This document shows, piece after piece, positions 21,384-33,615 of a stretch of DNA of 64,000 bases. The notes under the pieces are model-generated. The model had not been told where the DNA came from, ran no database searches, and was given only the letters and a program-made list of their open reading frames with translations. Position 1 is the stretch's first letter. Every line of letters starts with the position of its first letter. A program made the translations under genes and the position numbers. The stretch comes from Alitta virens (Eukaryota; Annelida; Polychaeta; Phyllodocida; Nereididae), in contig OW028580.1 of NCBI GenBank assembly GCA_932294295.1, positions 11,127,374 through 11,191,373 of the forward strand. Direction: 5' to 3'.

Positions 21384-23885
21384 GTCCACTTAGCACAGCC
21401 AATGAGAGGCAGAGGACGAAGCGTGCATTATGATAGCCACGTGGGGCACTCGTGCGTAGCAGGGTCAAGGCCGTTGCAGAGGGCCAGGATGCTGACAAGA
21501 AAACAAACGACAACAAAGCAACACCGAAGTGAAATACATTATAGTAGGCTCATGGAACGATGTTGCACAGTTAAATTATCAAGAGTACACAAAAATGTAG
21601 GAAGTGCATTTAGCAGTGAGATGGCAGACTCACAGGCAGCGCCGATGAAGCAGTAAGTTAGGTCCACTTAGCCCAGCCAATGAGAGGCACAGGACGAAGC
21701 GTGCATTATGATAGCCACATGGGGCACTCGTGCGTAGCGGGATCAAGGCCGTTGTAGAGGGCCAGGATGCTGACAAGAAAACAAACGACAACAACGAAAC
21801 ACCGAAGTGAAATACTCTATAGTAGGCTCAGGGAACGCCGTTGCACAGTTAAATTAACAAGAGTACACAAAAATGTAGGAAATACATTTATCAGTGAGAT
21901 GCCAGACTCACAGGCGGCGCCGATGAAGTAGTAAGTTAGGTCCACTTAGCACAGCCAATGAGAGGCAGAGGACGAAGCGTGCATTATGATAGCCACGTGG
22001 GGCACTCGTGCGTAGCAGGGTCAAGGCCGTTGTAGAGGGCCAGGATGCTGACAAGAAAACTAACGACAACAACGCAACACCAAAGTGAAATACTCTATTA
22101 TAGCGTTTTGGAACGACGTGGCACAGTTAAATTATCAAGAGTACACAAAAATGTAGAAAGTGCATTTAGCAGTGAGATGGCAGACTCACAGGCAGCGCCG
22201 ATGAAGCAGTAAGTTAGGTCCACTTAGCCCAGCCAATGAGAGGCACAGGACGAAGCGTGCATTATGATAGCCACATGGGGCACTCGTGCGTAGCGGGATC
22301 AAGGCCGTTGTAGAGGGCCAGGATGCTGACAAGAAAACAAACGACAACAACGAAACACCGAAGTGAAATACTCTATAGTAGGCTCAGGGAACGCCGTTGC
22401 ACAGTTAAATTAACAAGAGTACACAAAAATGTACGAAATACATTTATCAGTGAGATGCCAGACTCACAGGCGGCGCCGATGAAGTAGTAAGTTAGGTCCA
22501 CTTAGCACAGCCAATGAGAGGCAGAGGACGAAGCGTGCATTATGATAGCCACGTGGGGCACTCGTGCGTAGCAGGGTCAAGGCCGTTGCAGAAGGCCAGG
22601 ATGCTGACAAGAAAACAAACGACAACAAAGCAACACCGAAGTGAAATACACTATAGTAGGCTCATGGAACGATGTTGCACAGTTAAATTATCAAGAGTAC
22701 ACAAAAATGTAGGAAGTGCATTTAGCAGTGAGATGCTAGACTCACAGACCAAGCCGATGAAGTAGTAATTTAGGTCAACTTAGCAGAGCCAAAGAGAGGC
22801 ACAGGACGAAGCGTGCATTATGATAGCCACGTGGGGCACTCGTGCGTAGCGGGGTCAAAGCCGTTGCAGAGGGCCATAATGCAGACAAGAAAACAAACGA
22901 CAACAACGCGACACCGAGGTGAAATACTCTATAGTAGGCTCATGGAACGTCGTTGCACAGTTAAATTAACAAGAGTACACAAAAATGTAGGAAGTACATT
23001 TAGCAGTGAGATGCCAGACTCACAGGCCGCACCGATGAAGTAGTCAATTAGGTCAACTTAGCAGAGCCAAAGAGAGGCACAGGACGAAGCGTGCATTATG
23101 ATAGCCACGTGGGGCACTCGTGCGTAGCGGGGTCAAGGCCGTTGCAGAGGGCCATAATGCAGACAAGAAAACAAACGACAACAACGCGACACCGAGGTGA
23201 AATACTCTATAGTAGGCTCATGGAACGTCGTTGCACAGTTAAATTATCAAGAGTACACAAAAATGTAGGAAGTACATTTAGCAGTGAGATGCCAGACTCA
23301 CAGGCCGCACCGATGAAGTAGTAAATTAGGTCCACTTAGCAGAGCCAATGAGAGGCAGAGGACGAAGCGTGCATTATGATAGCCACGTGGGGCACTCGTG
23401 CGTAGCGGGGTCAAGGCCGTTGTAGAGGGCCAGGATGCTGACAAGAAAACAAACGACAACAACGCGACACCGAGGTGAAATACTCTATAGTTGCCTCAGG
23501 GAACGTCGTTGCACAGTTAAATTATCAAGAGTACACAAAAATGTAGGAAGTACATTTAGCAGTGAGATGCCAGACTCACAGGCCGCACAGATGAAGTAGT
23601 AAATTAGGTCCACTTAGCAGAGCCAATGAGAGGCAGAGGACGAAGCGTGCATTATGATAGCCACGTGGGGCACTCGTGCGTAGCGGGGTCAAGGCCGTTG
23701 TAGAGGGCCAGGATGCTGACAAGAAAACAAACGACAACAACGAAACACCGAAGTGAAATACTCTATAGTAGGCTCAGGGAACGCCGTTGCACAGTTAAAT
23801 TAACAAGAGTACACAAAAATGTAGGAAATACATTTATCAGTGAGATGCCAGACTCACAGGCGGCGCCGATGAAGTAGTAAGTTAG
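21384..23885 (+). repeat. 9-monomer unit (2502 bp) of the right part of domain A
   Basis: Starts at 21384 (K/T hybrid), 21662 (N), 21940 (K-front/T-back), 22218 (N), 22496 (K), 22774 (Q with CAAAGCCG and TTAACAAG), 23052 (Q), 23330 and 23608. Markers include AATACATTATAGTAGG in the hybrid and TTAGCCCAGCC at anchors 21662 and 22218. The first seven monomers repeat at 23886 with a constant 2502-bp offset. Confidence 0.9.
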
Positions 23886-26800
23886 GTCCACTTAGCACAG
23901 CCAATGAGAGGCAGAGGACGAAGCGTGCATTATGATAGCCACGTGGGGCACTCGTGCGTAGCAGGGTCAAGGCCGTTGCAGAGGGCCAGGATGCTGACAA
24001 GAAAACAAACGACAACAAAGCAACACCGAAGTGAAATACATTATAGTAGGCTCATGGAACGATGTTGCACAGTTAAATTATCAAGAGTACACAAAAATGT
24101 AGGAAGTGCATTTAGCAGTGAGATGGCAGACTCACAGGCAGCGCCGATGAAGCAGTAAGTTAGGTCCACTTAGCCGAGCCAATGAGAGGCACAGGACGAA
24201 GCGTGCATTATGATAGCCACATGGGGCACTCGTGCGTAGCGGGATCAAGGCCGTTCTAGAGGGCCAGGATGCTGACAAGAAAACAAACGACAACAACGAA
24301 ACACCGAAGTGAAATACTCTATAGTAGGCTCAGGGAACGCCGTTGCACAGTTAAATTAACAAGAGTACACAAAAATGTAGGAAATACATTTATCAGTGAG
24401 ATGCCAGACTCACAGGCGGCGCCGATGAAGTAGTAAGTTAGGTCCACTTAGCACAGCCAATGAGAGGCAGAGGACGAAGCGTGCATTATGATAGCCACGT
24501 GGGGCACTCGTGCGTAGCAGGGTCAAGGCCGTTGTAGAGGGCCAGGATGCTGACAAGAAAACTAACGACAACAACGCAACACCAAAGTGAAATACTCTAT
24601 TATAGCATTTTGGAACGACGTGGCACAGTTAAATTATCAAGAGTACACAAAAATGTAGGAAGTGCATTTAGCAGTGAGATGGCCGACTCACAGGCAGCGC
24701 CGATGAAGCAGTAAGTTAGGTCCACTTAGCCCAGCCAATGAGAGGCACAGGACGAAGAGTGCATTATGATAGCCACATGGGGCACTCGTGCGTAGCGGGA
24801 TCAAGGCCGTTGTAGAGGGCCAGGATGCTGACAAGAAAACAAACGACAACAACGAAACACCGAAGTGAAATACTCTATAGTAGGCTCAGGGAACGCCGTT
24901 GCACAGTTAAATTAACAAGAGTACACAAAAATGTAGGAAATACATTTATCAGTGAGATGCCAGACTCACAGGCGGCGCCGATGAAGTAGTAAGTTAGGTC
25001 CACTTAGCACAGCCAATGAGAGGCAGAGGACGAAGCGTGCATTATGATAGCCACGTGGGGCACTCGTGCGTAGCAGGGTCAAGGCCGTTGCAGAAGGCCA
25101 GGATGCTGACAAGAAAACAAACGACAACAAAGCAACACCGAAGTGAAATACACTATAGTAGGCTCATGGAACGATGTTGCACAGTTAAATTATCAAGAGT
25201 ACACAAAAATGTAGGAAGTGCATTTAGCAGTGAGATGCTAGACTCACAGACCAAGCCGATGAAGTAGTAATTTAGGTCAACTTAGCAGAGCCAAAGAGAG
25301 GCACAGGACGAAGCGTGCATTATGATAGCCACGTGGGGCACTCGTGCGTAGCGGGGTCAAAGCCGTTGCAGAGGGCCATAATGCAGACAAGAAAACAAAC
25401 GACAACAACGCGACACCGAGGTGAAATACTCTATAGTAGGCTCATGGAACGTCGTTGCACAGTTAGATTAACAAGAGTACACAAAAATGTAGGAAGTACA
25501 TTTAGCAGTGAGATGCCAGACTCACAGGCCGCACCGATGAAGTAGTAAATTAGGTCAACTTAGCAGAGCCAAAGAGAGGCACAGGACGAAGCGTGCATTA
25601 TGATAGCCACGTGGGGCACTCGTGCGTAGCGGGGTCAAGGCCGTTGCAGAGGGCCATAATGCAGACAAGAAAACAAACGACAACAACGCGACACCGAGGT
25701 GAAATACTCTATAGTAGGCTCATGGAACGTCGTTGCACAGTTAAATTATCAAGAGTACACAAAAATGTAGGAAGTACATTTAGCAGTGAGATGCCAGACT
25801 CACAGGCCGCACCGATGAAGTAGTAAATTAGGTCCACTTAGCAGAGCTAATGAGAGGCAGAGGACGAAGCGTGCATTATGATAGCCACGTGGGGCACTCG
25901 TGCGTAGCGGGGTCAAGGCCGTTGTAGAGGGCCAGGATGCTGACAGGAAAACAAACGACAACAACGAAACACCGAAGTGAAATACTCTATAGTAGGCTCA
26001 GGGAACGCCGTTGCACAGTTAAATTAACAAGAGTACACAAAAATGTAGGAAATACATTTATCAGTGAGATGCCAGACTCACAGGCGGCGCCGATGAAGTA
26101 GTAAGTTAGGTCCACTTAGCACAGCCAATGAGAGGCAGAGGACGAAGCATGCATTATGATAGCCACGTGGGGCACTCGTGCATAGCAGGGTCAAGGCCGT
26201 TGCAGAAGGCCAGGATGCTGACAAGAAAACAAACGACAACAAAGCAACACCGAAGTGAAATACACTATAGTAGGCTCATGGAACGATGTTGCACAGTTAA
26301 ATTATCAAGAGTACACAAAAATGTAGGAAGTGCATTTAGCAGTGAGATGGCAGACTCACAGACCAAGCCGATGAAGTAGTAATTTAGGTCAACTTAGCAG
26401 AGCCAAAGAGAGGCACAGGACGAAGCGTGCATTATGATAGCCACGTGGGGCACTCGTGCGTAGCGGGGTCAAGGCCGTTGCAGAGGGCCATAATGCAGAC
26501 AAGAAAACAAACGACAACAACGCGACACCGAGGTGAAATACTCTATAGTAGGCTCATGGAACGTCGTTGCACAGTTAAATTATCAAGAGTACACAAAAAT
26601 GTAGGAAGTACATTTAGCAATGAGACGCCAGACTCACAGGCCGCACCGATGAAGTAGTAAATTAGGTCCACTTAGCAGAGCCAATGAGAGGCAGAGGACG
26701 AAGCGTGCATTATGATAGCCACGTGGGGCACTCGTGCATAGCGAGGTCAAGGCCGTTGTAGAGGGCCAGGATGCTGAGAAGAAAACAAACGACAACAACG

Positions 26801-27777
26801 CAACACCAAAGTGAAATACTCTATTATAGCGTTTTGGAACGACGTGGCACAGTTAAATTATCAAGAGTACACAAAAATGTAGGAAGTGCATTTAGCAGTG
26901 AGATGGCAGACTCACAGGCAGCGCCGATGAAGCAGTAAGTTAGGTCCACTTAGCACAGCCAATGAGAGGCAGAGGACGAAGCGTGCATTATGATAGCCAC
27001 ATGGGGCACTCGTGCATAGCGGGATCAAGGCCGTTGTAGAGGGCCAGGATGCTGACAAGAAAACAAACGACAACAAAGCAACACCGATGTGAAATACACT
27101 ATAGTAGGCTCATGGAACGATGTTGCACAGTTAAATTATCAAGAGTACACAAAAATGTAGGAAATACATTTATCAGTGAGATGCCAGACTCACAGGCGGC
27201 GCCGATGAAGTAGTAAGTTAGGTCCACTTAGCACAGCCAATGAGAGGCAGAGGACGAAGCGTGCATTATGATAGCCACGTGGGGCACTCGTGCGTAGCAG
27301 GGTCAAGGCCGTTGTAGAGGGCCAGGATGCTGACAAGAAAACTAACGACAACAACGCGACACCGAAGTGAAATACTCTATAGTAGAATCAGGGAACATCG
27401 TTGCACAGTTAAATTATCAAGAGTACACAAAAATGTAGGAATTACGTTTAGCAGTGAGATGCCAGACTCACAGGCCGCGCCGATGAAGTAGTAAGTTAGG
27501 TCCACTTAGCACAGCCAATGAGCGGCAGAGGACGAAGCGTGCATTATGATAGCCACGTGGGGCACGCGTGCGTAGCGGGATCAAGGCCGTTCTAGAGGGC
27601 CAGGATGCTGACAAGAAAACAAACGACAACAACGAAACACCAAAGTGAAATACTCTATAGTAGGCTCAGGGAACGCCGTTGCACAGTTAAATTAACAAGA
27701 GTACACAAAAATGTAGGAAATACATTTATCAGTGAGATGCCAGACTCACAGGCGGCGCCGATGAAGTAGTAAGTTAG
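23886..27777 (+). repeat. 14-monomer unit (3892 bp)
   Basis: The first seven monomers (23886-25831) copy 21384-23329. It continues with N (25832, GAGCTAATGAG), K (26110), Q (26388, GCAATGAGACGCC), T (26666, GCTGAGAAG), 26944, 27222 and 27500. The leading K/T monomer recurs 3892 bp later at 27778, and GAGCTAATGAG and the double-Q pair recur at 3614-bp offset because one K monomer has been lost. Confidence 0.88.
27500..27777 (+). repeat. Chimeric monomer at the 14-mer junction
   Basis: The front (GAGCGGCAGAGG, GGCACGCGTGCG) matches the monomer at 33060. The remainder (GCGGGATCAAGG, TTCTAGAGG, AACGAAACACC) is type N as at 24164 and 28056. The switch lies near 27573-27580 and marks the exchange that joined two blocks. 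Confidence 0.85.
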
Positions 27778-28055
27778 GTCCACTTAGCACAGCCAATGAG
27801 AGGCAGAGGACGAAGCGTGCATTATGATAGCCACGTGGGGCACTCGTGCGTAGCAGGGTCAAGGCCGTTGCAGAGGGCCAGGATGCTGACAAGAAAACAA
27901 ACGACAACAAAGCAACACCGAAGTGAAATACATTATAGTAGGCTCATGGAACGATGTTGCACAGTTAAATTATCAAGAGTACACAAAAATGTAGGAAGTG
28001 CATTTAGCAGTGAGATGGCAGACTCACAGGCAGCGCCGATGAAGCAGTAAGTTAG

Positions 28056-30001
28056 GTCCACTTAGCCCAGCCAATGAGAGGCACAGGACGAAGCGTGCAT
28101 TATGATAGCCACATGGGGCACTCGTGCGTAGCGGGATCAAGGCCGTTCTAGAGGGCCAGGATGCTGACAAGAAAACAAACGACAACAACGAAACACCGAA
28201 GTGAAATACTCTATAGTAGGCTCAGGGAACGCCGTTGCACAGTTAAATTAACAAGAGTACACAAAAATGTAGGAAATACATTTATCAGTGAGATGCCAGA
28301 CTCACAGGCGGCGCCGATGAAGTAGTAAGTTAGGTCCACTTAGCACAGCCAATGAGAGGCAGAGGACGAAGCGTGCATTATGATAGCCACGTGGGGCACT
28401 CGTGCGTAGCAGGGTCAAGGCCGTTGTAGAGGGCCAGGATGCTGACAAGAAAACTAACGACAACAACGCAACACCAAAGTGAAATACTCTATTATAGCAT
28501 TTTGGAACGACGTGGCACAGTTAAATTATCAAGAGTACACAAAAATGTAGGAAGTGCATTTAGCAGTGAGATGGCCGACTCACAGGCAGCGCCGATGAAG
28601 CAGTAAGTTAGGTCCACTTAGCCCAGCCAATGAGAGGCACAGGACGAAGAGTGCATTATGATAGCCACATGGGGCACTCGTGCGTAGCGGGATTAAGGCC
28701 GTTGTAGAGGGCCAGGATGCTGACAAGAAAACAAACGACAACAACGAAACACCGAAGTGAAATACTCTATAGTAGGCTCAGGGAACGCCGTTGCACAGTT
28801 AAATTAACAAGAGTACACAAAAATGTAGGAAATACATTTATCAGTGAGATGCTAGACTCACAGACCAAGCCGATGAAGTAGTAATTTAGGTCAACTTAGC
28901 AGAGCCAAAGAGAGGCACAGGACGAAGCGTGCATTATGATAGCCACGTGGGGCACTCGTGCGTAGCGGGGTCAAAGCCGTTGCAGAGGGCCATAATGCAG
29001 ACAAGAAAACAAACGACAACAACGCGACACCGAGGTGAAATACTCTATAGTAGGCTCATGGAACGTCGTTGCACAGTTAGATTAACAAGAGTACACAAAA
29101 ATGTAGGAAGTACATTTAGCAGTGAGATGCCAGACTCACAGGCCGCACCGATGAAGTAGTAAATTAGGTCAACTTAGCAGAGCCAAAGAGAGGCACAGGA
29201 CGAAGCGTGCATTATGATAGCCACGTGGGGCACTCGTGCGTAGCGGGGTCAAGGCCGTTGCAGAGGGCCATAATGCAGACAAGAAAACAAACGACAACAA
29301 CGCGACACCGAGGTGAAATACTCTATAGTAGGCTCATGGAACGTCGTTGCACAGTTAAATTATCAAGAGTACACAAAAATGTAGGAAGTACATTTAGCAG
29401 TGAGATGCCAGACTCACAGGCCGCACCGATGAAGTAGTAAATTAGGTCCACTTAGCAGAGCTAATGAGAGGCAGAGGACGAAGCGTGCATTATGATAGCC
29501 ACGTGGGGCACTCGTGCGTAGCGGGGTCAAGGCCGTTGTAGAGGGCCAGGATGCTGACAGGAAAACAAACGACAACAACGAAACACCGAAGTGAAATACT
29601 CTATAGTAGGCTCAGGGAACGCCGTTGCACAGTTAAATTAACAAGAGTACACAAAAATGTAGGAAATACATTTATCAGTGAGATGCCAGACTCACAGGCG
29701 GCGCCGATGAAGTAGTAAGTTAGGTCCACTTAGCACAGCCAATGAGAGGCAGAGGACGAAGCATGCATTATGATAGCCACGTGGGGCACTCGTGCGTAGC
29801 AGGGTCAAGGCCGTTGCAGAAGGCCAGGATGCTGACAAGAAAACAAACGACAACAAAGCAACACCGAAGTGAAATACACTATAGTAGGCTCAAGGAACGA
29901 TGTTGCACAGTTAAATTATCAAGAGTACACAAAAATGTAGGAAGTGCATTTAGCAGTGAGATGGCAGACTCACAGACCAAGCCGATGAAGTAGTAATTTA
30001 G
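28056..30001 (+). repeat. 7-monomer tandem unit (1946 bp), copy 1
   Basis: Starts at 28056 (N), 28334, 28612 (N-front with K end, GCGGGATTAAGG), 28890 (Q), 29168 (Q), 29446 (N, GAGCTAATGAG) and 29724 (K, GGCTCAAGGAACG). The 28612 monomer is a chimera that skips a whole K present at 24998. All markers recur at 30002-31947. Confidence 0.92.
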
Positions 30002-31947
30002 GTCAACTTAGCAGAGCCAAAGAGAGGCACAGGACGAAGCGTGCATTATGATAGCCACGTGGGGCACTCGTGCGTAGCGGGATCAAGGCCGTTCTAGAGG
30101 GCCAGGATGCTGACAAGAAAACAAACGACAACAACGAAACACCGAAGTGAAATACTCTATAGTAGGCTCAGGGAACGCCGTTGCACAGTTAAATTAACAA
30201 GAGTACACAAAAATGTAGGAAATACATTTATCAGTGAGATGCCAGACTCACAGGCGGCGCCGATGAAGTAGTAAGTTAGGTCCACTTAGCACAGCCAATG
30301 AGAGGCAGAGGACGAAGCGTGCATTATGATAGCCACGTGGGGCACTCGTGCGTAGCAGGGTCAAGGCCGTTGTAGAGGGCCAGGATGCTGACAAGAAAAC
30401 TAACGACAACAACGCAACACCAAAGTGAAATACTCTATTATAGCATTTTGGAACGACGTGGCACAGTTAAATTATCAAGAGTACACAAAAATGTAGGAAG
30501 TGCATTTAGCAGTGAGATGGCCGACTCACAGGCAGCGCCGATGAAGCAGTAAGTTAGGTCCACTTAGCCCAGCCAATGAGAGGCACAGGACGAAGAGTGC
30601 ATTATGATAGCCACATGGGGCACTCGTGCGTAGCGGGATTAAGGCCGTTGTAGAGGGCCAGGATGCTGACAAGAAAACAAACGACAACAACGAAACACCG
30701 AAGTGAAATACTCTATAGTAGGCTCAGGGAACGCCGTTGCACAGTTAAATTAACAAGAGTACACAAAAATGTAGGAAATACATTTATCAGTGAGATGCTA
30801 GACTCACAGACCAAGCCGATGAAGTAGTAATTTAGGTCAACTTAGCAGAGCCAAAGAGAGGCACAGGACGAAGCGTGCATTATGATAGCCACGTGGGGCA
30901 CTCGTGCGTAGCGGGGTCAAAGCCGTTGCAGAGGGCCATAATGCAGACAAGAAAACAAACGACAACAACGCGACACCGAGGTGAAATACTCTATAGTAGG
31001 CTCATGGAACGTCGTTGCACAGTTAGATTAACAAGAGTACACAAAAATGTAGGAAGTACATTTAGCAGTGAGATGCCAGACTCACAGGCCGCACCGATGA
31101 AGTAGTAAATTAGGTCAACTTAGCAGAGCCAAAGAGAGGCACAGGACGAAGCGTGCATTATGATAGCCACGTGGGGCACTCGTGCGTAGCGGGGTCAAGG
31201 CCGTTGCAGAGGGCCATAATGCAGACAAGAAAACAAACGACAACAACGCGACACCGAGGTGAAATACTCTATAGTAGGCTCATGGAACGTCGTTGCACAG
31301 TTAAATTATCAAGAGTACACAAAAATGTAGGAAGTACATTTAGCAGTGAGATGCCAGACTCACAGGCCGCACCGATGAAGTAGTAAATTAGGTCCACTTA
31401 GCAGAGCTAATGAGAGGCAGAGGACGAAGCGTGCATTATGATAGCCACGTGGGGCACTCGTGCGTAGCGGGGTCAAGGCCGTTGTAGAGGGCCAGGATGC
31501 TGACAGGAAAACAAACGACAACAACGAAACACCGAAGTGAAATACTCTATAGTAGGCTCAGGGAACGCCGTTGCACAGTTAAATTAACAAGAGTACACAA
31601 AAATGTAGGAAATACATTTATCAGTGAGATGCCAGACTCACAGGCGGCGCCGATGAAGTAGTAAGTTAGGTCCACTTAGCACAGCCAATGAGAGGCAGAG
31701 GACGAAGCATGCATTATGATAGCCACGTGGGGCACTCGTGCGTAGCAGGGTCAAGGCCGTTGCAGAAGGCCAGGATGCTGACAAGAAAACAAACGACAAC
31801 AAAGCAACACCGAAGTGAAATACACTATAGTAGGCTCAAGGAACGATGTTGCACAGTTAAATTATCAAGAGTACACAAAAATGTAGGAAGTGCATTTAGC
31901 AGTGAGATGGCAGACTCACAGACCAAGCCGATGAAGTAGTAATTTAG
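30002..31947 (+). repeat. 7-monomer tandem unit (1946 bp), copy 2
   Basis: A nearly perfect copy of 28056-30001. The first monomer differs at its front (GTCAACTTAGCAGAGCCAAA, CACGTGGGG), showing that the exchange point is inside that monomer, before GCGGGATCAAGG. Confidence 0.92.
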
Positions 31948-33615
31948 GTCAACTTAGCAGAGCCAAAGAGAGGCACAGGACGAAGCGTGCATTATGATAG
32001 CCACGTGGGGCACTCGTGCGTAGCGGGGTCAAGGCCGTTGCAGAGGGCCATAATGCAGACAAGAAAACAAACGACAACAACGCGACACCGAGGTGAAATA
32101 CTCTATAGTAGGCTCATGGAACGTCGTTGCACAGTTAAATTATCAAGAGTACACAAAAATGTAGGAAGTACATTTAGCAATGAGACGCCAGACTCACAGG
32201 CCGCACCGATGAAGTATTAAATTAGGTCCACTTAGCAGAGCCAATGAGAGGCAGAGGACGAAGCGTGCATTATGATAGCCACGTGGGGCACTCGTGCATA
32301 GCGAGGTCAAGGCCGTTGTAGAGGGCCAGGATGCTGAGAAGAAAACAAACGACAACAACGCAACACCAAAGTGAAATACTCTATTATAGCGTTTTGGAAC
32401 GACGTGGCACAGTTAAATTATCAAGAGTACACAAAAATGTAGGAAGTGCATTTAGCAGTGAGATGGCAGACTCACAGGCAGCGCCGATGAAGCAGTAAGT
32501 TAGGTCCACTTAGCACAGCCAATGAGAGGCAGAGGACGAAGCGTGCATTATGATAGCCACATGGGGCACTCGTGCATAGCGGGATCAAGGCCGTTGTAGA
32601 GGGCCAGGATGCTGACAAGAAAACAAACGACAACAAAGCAACACCGATGTGAAATACACTATAGTAGGCTCATGGAACGATGTTGCACAGTTAAATTATC
32701 AAGAGTACACAAAAATGTAGGAAATACATTTATCAGTGAGATGCCAGACTCACAGGCGGCGCCGATGAAGTAGTAAGTTAGGTCCACTTAGCACAGCCAA
32801 TGAGAGGCAGAGGACGAAGCGTGCATTATGATAGCCACGTGGGGCACTCGTGCGTAGCAGGGTCAAGGCCGTTGTAGAGGGCCAGGATGCTGACAAGAAA
32901 ACTAACGACAACAACGCGACACCGAAGTGAAATACTCTATAGTAGAATCAGGGAACATCGTTGCACAGTTAAATTATCAAGAGTACGCAAAAATGTAGGA
33001 ATTACGTTTAGCAGTGAGATGCCAGACTCACAGGCCGCGCCGATGAAGTAGTAAGTTAGGTCCACTTAGCACAGCCAATGAGCGGCAGAGGACGAAGCGT
33101 GCATTATGATAGCCACGTGGGGCACGCGTGCGTAGCGGGGTCAAGGCCGTTGTAGAGGGCCAGGATGCTGACAAGAAAACAAACGACAATAATGCGACAC
33201 CGAGGTGAAATACACTATAGTAGGCTCAGGGAATGACGTTGCACAGTTAAATTATCAAGAGTACACAAAAATGTAGGAAGTACATTTAGCAGTGAGATGC
33301 CAGAATCACAGGCCGCGCCGATGAAGTAGTAATTTAGGTCCACTTAGCACAGCCAATGAGAGGCAGAGGACGCAGCGTGCATTATGATAGCCACGTGGGG
33401 CACTCGTGTGTAGCGGGGTCAAGGCCGTTGTAGAGGGCCAGGATGCTGACAAGAAAACTAACGACAACAACGTAACACCAAAGTGAAATACTCTATAATA
33501 GCCTTTTGGAACGACGTGGCACAGCTAAATTATCAAGAGTACACAAAAATGTAGGAAGTACATTTAGCAGTGAGATGCCAGAATCACAGGCCGCGCCGAT
33601 GAAGTAGTAAGTTAG
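31948..33615 (+). repeat. Right end of domain A, copy of 26388-27577 plus older monomers
   Basis: 31948, 32226, 32504, 32782 and the front of 33060 match 26388 onward at a 5560-bp offset (GCAATGAGACGCC, GCTGAGAAG, GTAGAATCAGGG, GGAATTACG). From about 33.14 kb the monomers (rest of 33060, then 33338) carry many private changes (GACAATAATGCG, GGAATGACG, CAGAATCACAGG), consistent with an older boundary. Confidence 0.88.

Larger units (their letters stand above)
18048..21661 (+). repeat. 11-monomer higher-order repeat, copy 3, with 556-bp internal gain
   Basis: Same order as copies 1 and 2 (K'-Q-T-N-K-Q'-T-Q/K-Q-N-K) but with an extra T-Q pair at 20550-21105, making 3614 bp. The last K (21384) is a K-front/T-back hybrid. 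Shared marker: GCTTATGGAACG at 19160 also occurs at 17288 and 17566. Confidence 0.9.
71..33615 (+). repeat. Domain A: 278-bp satellite without the 28-bp insert
   Basis: 122 monomers: 117 near 278 bp and five of 204 bp. The 28-bp insert typical of domain B is absent throughout. Nearly all copies read ACACAAAAATGTAGG near position 200, where domain B usually reads ACACAGCCATGTAGG. Monomers sort into types K, Q, T and N by linked substitutions, in recurring orders such as K-Q-T-N. Adjacent monomers are clearly different types, while same-type copies kilobases apart are nearly identical. That is the signature of higher-order repeat amplification. Confidence 0.95.
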
